25,155 nt of DNA from JANMZR01 sp031383555 (GTDB lineage: Bacteria > Bacteroidota > Bacteroidia > Cytophagales > Spirosomataceae), in NCBI GenBank assembly GCA_031383555.1, contig JANMZR010000387.1:1-25155 (forward strand), given 5' to 3'. The notes under the pieces are model-generated. The model did not search any database and had not been told where the DNA came from. It worked only from the letters and a program-made list of their open reading frames with translations. The translations under genes were made by a program, and so were the position numbers. Positions 15,162 through 22,387 of this stretch are shown here, piece by piece (within the stretch, counting starts at the first letter, position 1; each line of letters begins with the position of its first letter).

Positions 15162-16472
15162 ATGAAAATAGCAGTAGTTGGTACAGGTTATGTAGGTTTA
15201 GTAACAGGCACATGTTTTGCGGAAACAGGCAATCAAGTTACTTGTGTTGATATTGATCAGCGAAAAATAGATATGCTTTTGGCAGGTAAAATGCCAATTT
15301 ATGAGCCTGGGCTAGATGATCTTTTTAACAGAAATACCGCTGAAGGTAGATTGAAATTTACCACCAATTTGGTTGAGGGTATTGAAGGTGCTCAAGTGAT
15401 TTTTTTGGCATTGCCTACACCTCCAGGAGAAGATGGTTCTGCGGATTTGAAATATATTTTAGGAGTGGCTAATGATTTGGGTCCAATTTTGAAAAATTAT
15501 GTAGTAATAATTGACAAAAGCACCGTGCCAGTAGGTACTGCAGAAAAAGTAACAGCTGCCATAGCCAAAAATGCTAAAGTAGAATTTGATGTGGTTTCCA
15601 ATCCTGAGTTTTTGCGTGAAGGTGTTGCTGTAGAGGATTTTATGAAGCCCGACAGGGTTGTGGTAGGCACAAAATCAGATAAGGCAAAAGTGGTGATGGA
15701 GAAATTATATGCTCCATTAGTTCGCCAAGGTAATCCAGTGATTTTTATGGATGAGCGCTCAGCCGAAATGACCAAATATGCCGCTAATGCTTTTTTGGCC
15801 ACTAAAATCACCTTTATGAATGAAATTGCCAACCTTTGCGAAAAAGTTGGTGCAGATGTGGACGCCATCAGAAAAGGAATTGGTACTGATAGTCGAATTG
15901 GTAAAAGATTTTTATTTGCAGGTATTGGTTATGGAGGCTCATGTTTTCCAAAAGATGTGCAAGCTTTGGCCAAAACATCAACTGAGAATGATTATGATTT
16001 CAAAATTTTAGAAGCCGTAATGTCAGTTAATGAGGCGCAAAAGACAAAGTTAATTCCAACCATAAAATCGCATTTTAATGGCGATTTGAAAGGCAAAAAA
16101 ATAGCCATGTGGGGATTGGCCTTCAAACCTTATACCGATGATATCCGAGAAGCGCCAGCTTTATATAATATTGATGCCCTAATTGAAGCAGGTGCTGAAA
16201 TAAAAGCTTATGATCCAGAGGCCATGGAAAAAGTTGAGGAATTAATCGGTGATAAAATTACCTATACCAATGGCCCGTACGAAGCACTTAAAGATGCTGA
16301 TGCGCTGATGATTGTAACCGAATGGCCCCAGTTTCGAACCCCAGAATTTGAAGTAATGGAAGTTTTATTGAAAAACAAAGTCATTTTTGATGGTCGTAAC
16401 TTATACGATTTAGCACATATGAAAGAAATGGGCTATACATATTATTCGATTGGTAGAGAAACGATAAAATAA
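15162..16472 (+). CDS. ugd: UDP-glucose 6-dehydrogenase
   Basis: Cytosolic enzyme that oxidises UDP-glucose twice with NAD to give UDP-glucuronate. The 436-aa product has the N-terminal Rossmann motif GTGYVGLVTG (about 7-16), STVPVGT (about 120-126), NPEFLREG (about 147-154), and the catalytic cysteine Cys261 in GYGGSCFPKDVQAL, followed by GLAFKPYTDDIREAP in the C-terminal UDP-binding domain. The start was set at the ATG at 15162 because it yields the family N-terminus MKIAVVGTGYVG. The open frame extends upstream to a GTG at 15051, but those 37 residues are Lys/Phe-rich and unlike the family. It pairs with the downstream decarboxylase to make UDP-xylose. Confidence 0.97.
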   Translation: MKIAVVGTGYVGLVTGTCFAETGNQVTCVDIDQRKIDMLLAGKMPIYEPGLDDLFNRNTAEGRLKFTTNLVEGIEGAQVIFLALPTPPGEDGSADLKYILGVANDLGPILKNYVVIIDKSTVPVGTAEKVTAAIAKNAKVEFDVVSNPEFLREGVAVEDFMKPDRVVVGTKSDKAKVVMEKLYAPLVRQGNPVIFMDERSAEMTKYAANAFLATKITFMNEIANLCEKVGADVDAIRKGIGTDSRIGKRFLFAGIGYGGSCFPKDVQALAKTSTENDYDFKILEAVMSVNEAQKTKLIPTIKSHFNGDLKGKKIAMWGLAFKPYTDDIREAPALYNIDALIEAGAEIKAYDPEAMEKVEELIGDKITYTNGPYEALKDADALMIVTEWPQFRTPEFEVMEVLLKNKVIFDGRNLYDLAHMKEMGYTYYSIGRETIK

Positions 16473-16473
16473 T

Positions 16474-16548
16474 TTACGATTTTTAGAATTTCAATTACGA
16501 TTAAACCGCTTGCGATTTTTTCTAATTTCTAATTTCTAATTTCTAATA
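16474..16548 (+). repeat. Tandem TCTAATT repeat preceded by TTACGAT repeats
   Basis: Four tandem 7-bp units fill 16521-16548 (TCTAATT three times, then TCTAATA). Just upstream, TTACGAT occurs at 16474-16480 and 16495-16501, with a variant TTGCGAT at 16510-16516. The repeat ends 9 bp before the decarboxylase ATG. Two copies of the same TCTAATT unit also occur at 123-136 beside the ahcY terminator, so this motif is dispersed in the genome. Confidence 0.8.
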
Positions 16549-16556
16549 TCTGGAAA

Positions 16557-17531
16557 ATGAAACGAATATTAATAACAGGTGGAGCAGGCTTTTTAGGGTC
16601 ACATCTTTGCGATAGGTTTATTAAAGAAGGCTATCATGTAATTGCCATGGATAACTTAATCACTGGCGATTTGCGAAATATTGAACATTTGTTTAAACTT
16701 GAGCATTTTGAGTTTTATCATCACGATGTTTCTAAGTTTGTCCATGTGCCAGGTGAGTTGGATTATATCCTTCATTTCGCCTCACCTGCAAGCCCAATTG
16801 ATTATTTAAAAATACCAATTCAAACTTTGAAAGTTGGTTCATTAGGTATTCATAATTGCTTAGGATTAGCCAGGGCAAAAGGCGCAAGAGTGTTAATTGC
16901 CTCAACATCAGAGGTTTATGGTGACCCAGCCGTGCATCCACAAACAGAAGATTATTGGGGAAATGTAAACCCTGTGGGCCCACGAGGTGTATATGATGAA
17001 GCAAAAAGATTTCAAGAAGCCATCACAATGGCCTATCATACTTACCATGGCTTGGAAACTAGAATTATAAGAATATTTAATACTTATGGCCCACGCATGC
17101 GCCTAAACGACGGTCGTGTATTGCCAGCTTTTATTGGCCAAGCACTTCGTGGTGAGGAACTTACCATGTTTGGCGACGGCTCACAAACTCGCTCATTTTG
17201 CTATGTCGACGATTTAGTTGAAGGCATTTATCGCCTTTTGCATTCAGATTATGCACAGCCTGTAAACATTGGCAATCCAGATGAAATTACAATCAAGGAA
17301 TTTGGTGAGGAAATCATAAAATTGACAGGAACTAATCAAAAATTGGTAGGAAAGCCACTTCCAACTGACGACCCCAAACAACGTAAACCAGATATTACAA
17401 AAGCAAGAGAAATACTCGGTTGGGAGCCTAAAGTGGGAAGGGCAGAGGGTCTCAAAATCACTTATGATTATTTCAAAAGTTTACCGAAAGAAGAACTTTT
17501 TAAGACAGAGCATAGGGAGTTTAACAAGTAA
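16557..17531 (+). CDS. uxs: UDP-glucuronate decarboxylase (UDP-xylose synthase), SDR family
   Basis: NAD-dependent extended short-chain dehydrogenase/reductase, 324 aa. The dinucleotide motif GGAGFLG is at 8-14, STSEVYGDP at about 116-124, the catalytic Tyr146 and Lys150 lie in YDEAK, and RIFNTYGPRM and GDGSQTRSFCYVDDLVEG follow. The NPVGPRGVYDEAKR context and length are those of UDP-glucuronate decarboxylases, which convert UDP-glucuronate to UDP-xylose, rather than dTDP-glucose dehydratases or GalE epimerases. It lies 84 bp after ugd, whose product is its expected substrate, so the pair forms a complete UDP-glucose to UDP-xylose route. An intrinsic terminator 78 bp past the stop closes the unit. 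The specificity call rests on motifs plus the ugd neighbour. Confidence 0.9.
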   Translation: MKRILITGGAGFLGSHLCDRFIKEGYHVIAMDNLITGDLRNIEHLFKLEHFEFYHHDVSKFVHVPGELDYILHFASPASPIDYLKIPIQTLKVGSLGIHNCLGLARAKGARVLIASTSEVYGDPAVHPQTEDYWGNVNPVGPRGVYDEAKRFQEAITMAYHTYHGLETRIIRIFNTYGPRMRLNDGRVLPAFIGQALRGEELTMFGDGSQTRSFCYVDDLVEGIYRLLHSDYAQPVNIGNPDEITIKEFGEEIIKLTGTNQKLVGKPLPTDDPKQRKPDITKAREILGWEPKVGRAEGLKITYDYFKSLPKEELFKTEHREFNK

Positions 17532-17609
17532 AATAGGTAAAATGCTTTCCAAATTGAATTTAATTTGGTAAAAAATCGATTGCTAATTAGTCGAATTATT
17601 TATAAATTG

Positions 17610-17636
17610 CCGCTGACATAAATCAGCGGTTTTTTT
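17610..17636 (+). terminator. Intrinsic terminator closing the ugd-uxs unit
   Basis: A perfect 7-bp stem, CCGCTGA (17610-17616) and TCAGCGG (17623-17629), encloses a CATAAA loop and is followed directly by seven T's (17630-17636). This is a textbook intrinsic terminator on the plus strand. Confidence 0.9.
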
Positions 17637-17658
17637 ATTGAATAAAAACGGAAAATTA

Positions 17659-18279
17659 ATGAAAACTTATATTGAGCCTGAAATTGACCCAATTCAAAAT
17701 GTTGCAAATGAGCCTGTCATGGAATATGAGCGAGAGTATACCTATGCTGATTATTTGAAATTTCAATTTGAGGAGATGGTAGAGCTTATTCGTGGAAAGA
17801 TATATAAGATGAGTCCTGCACCTAAAACAAGTCATCAAAAAATAAGCATTAATTTTTGTGTTGAGATTGGTTACTATTTGAAAGGAAAAAAATGTCAAAT
17901 TTTTGAAGCTCCAACAGATATAGTATTGCCCATTGCAAATAAAAAAAGGAACAAGTCAACTACAGTAGTTCAACCAGATATTTGTATAATTTGTAACCCA
18001 ATAATTATAGAAGATACCGCAATATTTGGTGTACCCGACTGGATAATAGAGATTTTGTCTCCTTCAACTGCCAAAAAAGATAGGATTGAAAAATATGAAG
18101 TTTATGAAGAAGCTGGGGTGGGCGAATATTGGATTGTTTCGCCTGAATATGAGACAGTTGAGGTGTTTTTGCTAGAAAATGGTAAATATTCAAAAAAATA
18201 TGTTTTAGATAAAAACGACAAAGTAAAACCGTTCACATTACCAGAATTAGAGATTGATTTGAAAGAAGTTTTTAACTGA
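17659..18279 (+). CDS. Uma2 family (DUF820) nuclease-fold protein
   Basis: A 206-aa cytoplasmic protein of the Uma2/DUF820 family, which has a PD-(D/E)xK restriction-endonuclease fold. Motifs visible are ELIRGKIYKMSPAPKTSHQ (about 42-60), VQPDICIIC with Pro-Asp at 106-107, VPDWIIEILSPSTAKKDR with Glu131 and Lys139-140, and YEEAGVGEYWIVSP. The full set of putative catalytic residues is present, but the biological role of the family is unsettled; many genomes carry multiple scattered copies. The ATG at 17659 was chosen over the in-frame TTG at 17638, because the TTG abuts the T-run of the preceding terminator. It is a single-gene unit with no toxin-antitoxin partner or methyltransferase beside it. 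Confidence 0.9.
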   Translation: MKTYIEPEIDPIQNVANEPVMEYEREYTYADYLKFQFEEMVELIRGKIYKMSPAPKTSHQKISINFCVEIGYYLKGKKCQIFEAPTDIVLPIANKKRNKSTTVVQPDICIICNPIIIEDTAIFGVPDWIIEILSPSTAKKDRIEKYEVYEEAGVGEYWIVSPEYETVEVFLLENGKYSKKYVLDKNDKVKPFTLPELEIDLKEVFN

Positions 18280-18403
18280 TAGTAAATTTAAAATAACACA
18301 TACACTCAAAATTATCTATAAGCCTTGTTGGCTATTTATATTTAAATTTTGAAAAATATTTTTAATAACATTTTGTTTTTAGTCTCCAAAATTTAAATAT
18401 AAT

Positions 18404-18745
18404 ATGAAATACATTAGCCTAATCTTATTCCTTATTTTCCTGCTTTTTGCCGGTTGGCAGTACAATGACCCGGATCCAATTCTTTGGATTCCGATTTACG
18501 GAATAGCCGCTTATTGTGCTTGGAATTCTTTCAAAGGCCATGCCAATAAAGAAATGTTAATAGTCCTAGCCACCATTTCAATCGCAGCCGGCATCAATTC
18601 ATGGACACAAATGACAGCTTGGGAAGGAGTAATTACCGAAGGCCTTTCTATGAAAACAATGAATCAAGAGCTGGCTCGTGAGTCATTGGGATTGGGAATA
18701 TGTGGTGTTTCATTTCTTTATTTTTTACTGGTTGGGAAAAAATAA
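18404..18745 (+). CDS. TMEM220-family membrane protein
   Basis: A 113-aa protein with about four membrane helices (about 3-18, 26-43, 52-67, 93-110). The first helix is followed by the family hallmark WQYNDPDPILWIPIYG, seen in the TMEM220 family found from bacteria to vertebrates. Function is unknown. It stands alone, 124 bp after the Uma2 gene and 114 bp before the lipoprotein gene. The upstream gap contains a small AGCC/GGCT hairpin (near 18321-18333) that might end the Uma2 transcript, but its T-run is poor. Confidence 0.88.
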   Translation: MKYISLILFLIFLLFAGWQYNDPDPILWIPIYGIAAYCAWNSFKGHANKEMLIVLATISIAAGINSWTQMTAWEGVITEGLSMKTMNQELARESLGLGICGVSFLYFLLVGKK

Positions 18746-18859
18746 ATATTTCAAAATTTCCGTACAACCTTTTTTCAAAGCCTACGTCATTGAAGGTGAC
18801 AGTCATAGTTTTTCATTTATTATTTTTTTGACTTGTCGTTAAAGTATAAAATCATTTGA

Positions 18860-20026
18860 ATGAAAAAGTTATTAATATTTCCAATTTTTTTGCTCTTTTT
18901 TAATGCCTGCGACTCCATAAAGGACATTCCAGCCTATAAAATTTATTTAGCCAATGTTCCTCAAAATTCTGTTTTAAAGCTCTCCACCATTTATCCTGAT
19001 GCCAAAAATTTTGTGACTAAGGAAATAAAAGCCAATCAGTTATGGGAAATAAAATTTGAAACGGGTGGTAGAAATTTACAAAGCCTTACCGATTATGATG
19101 GTGATATTATTTATTCAGATGATATTTTTGGCTCAAGCTTTCCTTTGCCAAATAGTATTAATTCATATTTAAACGATAAGTATACTGGGGCTGCAGTCAA
19201 TTCGATTGCATCAATTCAAAATGCTGATAAACCAATTGGTTTTGTGGCTGATATTTTGAATAAAAACGAATCATTGAAAATATATTTTGATACAAATGGT
19301 AGCCTTTTATCCAATGAGATCGATCAAGGTAAACTTCAAATTCAAAAAATTATATCATCAAATAACAATTTCTATTTAGCGGATAATGAGATACCTGATG
19401 AAATAAAAAATGATTTGAAAAAAATACAAGTCTCAAAGTTCGATATAAAACTGCTTGTTTTCAAATCAGGTGAAAAGCTTCTTGAGTTTTTCGAAAAAGA
19501 AAATCAAAATAAAATGAACAATCGTTTTGATTACTTTTATGATGCTAAAAATTCTTTAATTAGAGAATATAAGTACTTGAATAACAGCCTCATAAATTAT
19601 TCTCAAATAAGTGATTTAAGTAGTTATTTTCAAATCACAAATGAACAAAAAGAGAAACTCCAAAAGTATGAATTTAAATACGGCATTCAAACAGAAAAAT
19701 ACAATGTTCAAAATACCTCAAACCTGGTTTTTATTGATAACCAGTCAACAAAATACCTTGTAAAATTGGCTTCTAAAAATTCCAATCCATTTTTTATCAT
19801 TTCCAAAAAAATTGAAAGTAGTTCTATTCCAGTAGAAATAAAAACTTATTTCGAAGCTAATAATTACCAGATTTTAACGGCCAGAGCTGAATATTCTATA
19901 TTATTAGAATTTGATTTGAATAAAGCCAAAATAGAGACCTATATAATTGAATATGAGATAAATACGAATAATGGAAAATCTAAAAAAATAATATTATTTG
20001 ATGAAAATTTTAAAATAAAAAAGTAA
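18860..20026 (+). CDS. Lipoprotein with PepSY-like repeats
   Basis: A 388-aa product with a lipoprotein signal: MKKLLIFPIFLLFFNAC puts the lipidated cysteine at 17, so it is membrane-anchored and possibly outer-membrane. The mature part appears to repeat a PepSY-like unit about four times. The first, about 30-85, contains LKLSTIYPDAKNFVTKEI and LWEIKFETGGRNLQSLTDYD; later units open with LPNSINSYLNDKYTGAAV, IPDEIKNDLKKIQVSKFD and IPVEIKTYFEANNYQILTA. Bacteroidota proteins of this PepSY-like kind are usually annotated as beta-lactamase-inhibitor-like; their function is not established. The PepSY assignment is by pattern only. It lies 77 bp upstream of the ECF sigma factor and could be part of, or regulated by, that module. 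Confidence 0.85.
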   Translation: MKKLLIFPIFLLFFNACDSIKDIPAYKIYLANVPQNSVLKLSTIYPDAKNFVTKEIKANQLWEIKFETGGRNLQSLTDYDGDIIYSDDIFGSSFPLPNSINSYLNDKYTGAAVNSIASIQNADKPIGFVADILNKNESLKIYFDTNGSLLSNEIDQGKLQIQKIISSNNNFYLADNEIPDEIKNDLKKIQVSKFDIKLLVFKSGEKLLEFFEKENQNKMNNRFDYFYDAKNSLIREYKYLNNSLINYSQISDLSSYFQITNEQKEKLQKYEFKYGIQTEKYNVQNTSNLVFIDNQSTKYLVKLASKNSNPFFIISKKIESSSIPVEIKTYFEANNYQILTARAEYSILLEFDLNKAKIETYIIEYEINTNNGKSKKIILFDENFKIKK

Positions 20027-20103
20027 GGAATATTGATTGAATAAGTTTAATGGTTTATTTATTTGATCAGGTTTCCTAAACCACAAAACCCCATTTTTTG
20101 CTC

Positions 20104-20661
20104 ATGGATTATAAGTCTGAGCGTGAAATATTAATCGGTTGCCAACAAAAGCAACATAAAGCCCAAACCGCCTTTTACAACTTGTATAAAGGGCGGCTTT
20201 TAGGCGTTTGTAGGCGCTATTGCCGTACATTGGCTGAAGCAGAGGACATATTTCAAGATGCATTTGTGAAAATATTTTTAAAGATAGAGACCATACAAAA
20301 AATAGAATCAATTGGAGGTTGGGTGAAGTCGGTAGTAGTAAATACTGCCACAGACCATTATCGTAAAAACCTGAAAGACAATGGATTAACAGAAATTAGT
20401 GGTCATGATTTTGTAATAGAAGATGAAGATATAGACTTTGATTATATAGAAAGAGAGCAGCTTTTGGAGATAATTAGTAATATGCCCGCTGGCTACCGTC
20501 TGGTTGTAAATATGTATTTTATTGATGGTTACAAGCACCAAGAAATTGCCGAAATGTTGGGGATATCACAAAGTACTTCAAAGTCACAATTATTTCATGC
20601 AAAAGCTTGGTTAAAAGCTAGAATAAATAAAACGAAGGTTAAAGTGTTAGTGGCAGTTTAA
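20104..20661 (+). CDS. ECF-family RNA polymerase sigma factor
   Basis: A 185-aa extracytoplasmic-function sigma factor with sigma-2 (about 22-90: YNLYKGRLLGVCRRYCRT, AEDIFQDAFVKIFLKI, GGWVKSVVVNTATDHYRKN) and sigma-4 (about 125-175: MPAGYRLVVNMYFIDGYKHQ followed by the helix-turn-helix EIAEMLGISQSTSKSQLFHA). Sigma-3 is absent, as expected. It directs RNA polymerase to a dedicated promoter set, probably for envelope functions. The ATG at 20104 was chosen; an in-frame TTG at 20098 is possible but adds only two residues. The next gene, 82 bp downstream, encodes a membrane protein with an N-terminal cytosolic tail and is the likely cognate anti-sigma factor. Confidence 0.96.
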   Translation: MDYKSEREILIGCQQKQHKAQTAFYNLYKGRLLGVCRRYCRTLAEAEDIFQDAFVKIFLKIETIQKIESIGGWVKSVVVNTATDHYRKNLKDNGLTEISGHDFVIEDEDIDFDYIEREQLLEIISNMPAGYRLVVNMYFIDGYKHQEIAEMLGISQSTSKSQLFHAKAWLKARINKTKVKVLVAV

Positions 20662-20743
20662 GTAAATACAATTATGATACAAATTGTTCTTATCCTCTAA
20701 ACCTCTTTGTTTTCAAACAAAAACCGTAAAATAATTCAATATA

Positions 20744-22141
20744 ATGGATGATTTTAAAATAAAAAAAGCATTAAAAGCTGCCTTTGACGACTTCGAATTG
20801 TCGCCAAATGAGGATTTATTTGTGAAAATTTCAGAAAAGATAGCCGAACAGAAAGTTGAAAGAAAACCTATTAATAAGTTTGTAAAATATAGGTTTCTAG
20901 GCCTTTTTGTTTTGCTATTTGGATTGGGCACAGTTTATTTTTTTAACGAAAATGTTGAGAAAATAGATAATGAAATTAAAAATCTTGATTCAAAAATAGA
21001 TCATTCAGTTAATTCTACTTCGGCAATAAATATTGTTTCAAATAATAGAAATGAAATAAAAAACACAAACAATAAATCTACTAATTCATTGATTGCTAAT
21101 AGTATAGATGCAAATAGTATTGAAATTATCTCACCAATAAAAAACAATATTCAATCGAAAACCACTAGAATTGTCAATAAAAAAGTTTCATCAAATCCAA
21201 AATTAGATCAATTGAAAGTTTTAAATAGTTTAGAAACTAATTATTTCTCAAAAGGTAAAAATCACCAGATAAAAAGTTTAACTGGAAAGGTTGAAAATGA
21301 TTTAAAAGATGAAAACCAAATAATCTTTTCAACTAGATTTGGTAATCAGAATTCCGAAATGATAGAAACAGGAAATACAAATGTTACAAATTCAGCAAAT
21401 GTAACACTAGTTAATAATATTAAAAATGTAGATATTATTAAATTAACTAATCGTTTGAAAAACAAAGGTTTACCGCAATTCCTATCACCCAAAAGCCCGA
21501 AAAAGGAGCTTCCAAAAATAAATAAAACAACACCTTTGGCAATAGAATTAGGTATCAATCCATTCTACGCATTTCAAAAAATTGAGCCAACTGAGGCAGG
21601 CTTGGCCAATATTCAAAATATTTCAACTGGAAATATTGGTACTAAACAGCGCATGGGATTTGCCATGACTGCAGCTTATGTGCTCAATTGGACAAAGCAG
21701 TCGAGGCTTCGATTGGGGGTAAGTTATAAAGACATTTTCCAAAAAGTAGGTTATGAACAAGCGACTGACGTTTACGAACTTCAAACCATAAATAACCAAA
21801 CTGTTCTGGTTCGAAAAGGACTGCCATATAAGGAGGAAAAGCGTAATCAACTAGTTGGAATTAAGGCAGATAGGCAGTTTTTCTTACAGCTTTCTACACC
21901 AACTAGATTTTATGCAAGCCTTGGTGCAGAGTATACTAAAGCACTCAAAGGTAAAACCCAAATGCTTTTTGTAAACTCCACTATTGGAATTGACGTGCCA
22001 CTCAAAAACAAATGGCGGCTACAAATTGAACCTAGCTATTCTTATGCATTATTAGGCACCACCGATGCCAATAAATTTGTTAACATTAATCCGAACCATT
22101 TGGGTTTAAAGTTTGGACTTTTATATGAGATTAGGAAGTAG
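20744..22141 (+). CDS. Probable dual-membrane-spanning anti-sigma factor (inner-membrane helix plus outer-membrane barrel)
   Basis: A 465-aa protein with an unusual build. Residues 1-48 are a charged cytoplasmic segment (DDFKIKKALKAAFDDFELSP). Residues 50-67 form one membrane helix (FLGLFVLLFGLGTVYFF). Residues about 70-262 are an Asn/Ser/Lys-rich low-complexity linker. Residues about 264-465 alternate polar and apolar residues as in an eight-strand-like outer-membrane beta-barrel, from LAIELGINPFYAF to the terminal NHLGLKFGLLYEIRK. The order and the ECF gene just upstream match the dual-membrane-spanning anti-sigma (Dma) proteins reported in Bacteroides thetaiotaomicron, which link an outer-membrane barrel to a cytosolic sigma factor. 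Binding to the upstream sigma factor is inferred. It would let outer-membrane or surface state control transcription. Confidence 0.8.
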   Translation: MDDFKIKKALKAAFDDFELSPNEDLFVKISEKIAEQKVERKPINKFVKYRFLGLFVLLFGLGTVYFFNENVEKIDNEIKNLDSKIDHSVNSTSAINIVSNNRNEIKNTNNKSTNSLIANSIDANSIEIISPIKNNIQSKTTRIVNKKVSSNPKLDQLKVLNSLETNYFSKGKNHQIKSLTGKVENDLKDENQIIFSTRFGNQNSEMIETGNTNVTNSANVTLVNNIKNVDIIKLTNRLKNKGLPQFLSPKSPKKELPKINKTTPLAIELGINPFYAFQKIEPTEAGLANIQNISTGNIGTKQRMGFAMTAAYVLNWTKQSRLRLGVSYKDIFQKVGYEQATDVYELQTINNQTVLVRKGLPYKEEKRNQLVGIKADRQFFLQLSTPTRFYASLGAEYTKALKGKTQMLFVNSTIGIDVPLKNKWRLQIEPSYSYALLGTTDANKFVNINPNHLGLKFGLLYEIRK

Positions 22142-22198
22142 TTTTAATTTTAGGGAAAAATATTCGTCATGAAATGCCCGCAATCTAAAGGTTTTTGA

Positions 22199-22316
22199 AT
22201 GCAAGAAGATCTAAAAATATGGGTATTCGATGTATAAAATGCTGAATATTAGTTATTTAAATACAGGAACTTATATATTGAAAGTAAAAATTGGTGAAAA
22301 TATTTTAGAAAGATAA
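22199..22316 (+). pseudogene. Decayed remnant of a T9SS C-terminal sorting domain
   Basis: Codons at 22239-22316 encode LNISYLNTGTYILKVKIGEN and end in ILER plus a stop, matching the end of type IX secretion type A sorting domains (typically S-x-L-x-x-G-x-Y-I-L-K-V plus a G-E-N-like turn). A different frame at 22205-22234 reads EDLKIWVFDV, matching the earlier VKIYDVLG-like strand of the same domain, but stops at 22235-22237. The sorting frame has its own stop at 22212-22214. The two pieces in different frames with in-frame stops indicate a broken 3' end of a lost secreted-protein gene. No intact body was found upstream; the 250-bp gap otherwise holds nothing recognised. Confidence 0.6.
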
Positions 22317-22387
22317 ATAATAAAAAATTAATAAATACAACCATTTCCACTTTTTCTCGTCAAGGAATTAGAATACAACAACTAATA

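Noticed and set aside
15497..15868. 123-aa minus-strand reading frame inside ugd
   Set aside because: Fully inside a clear enzyme gene; an antisense shadow.
17659..18279. Uma2 gene as transposase or defence island component
   Set aside because: No terminal repeats, partner nuclease, methyltransferase or mobile gene flanks it; Uma2 genes are often solitary.
18771..18805. Inverted repeat in the gap before the lipoprotein gene
   Set aside because: The GTCA/TGAC pairing is too short to be distinguished from chance in AT-rich sequence.
20070..20082. GGTTT/AAACC hairpin before the sigma factor as a terminator or operator
   Set aside because: Only a 5-bp stem with a 3-nt loop and no adjacent T-run (the nearest starts at about 20094).
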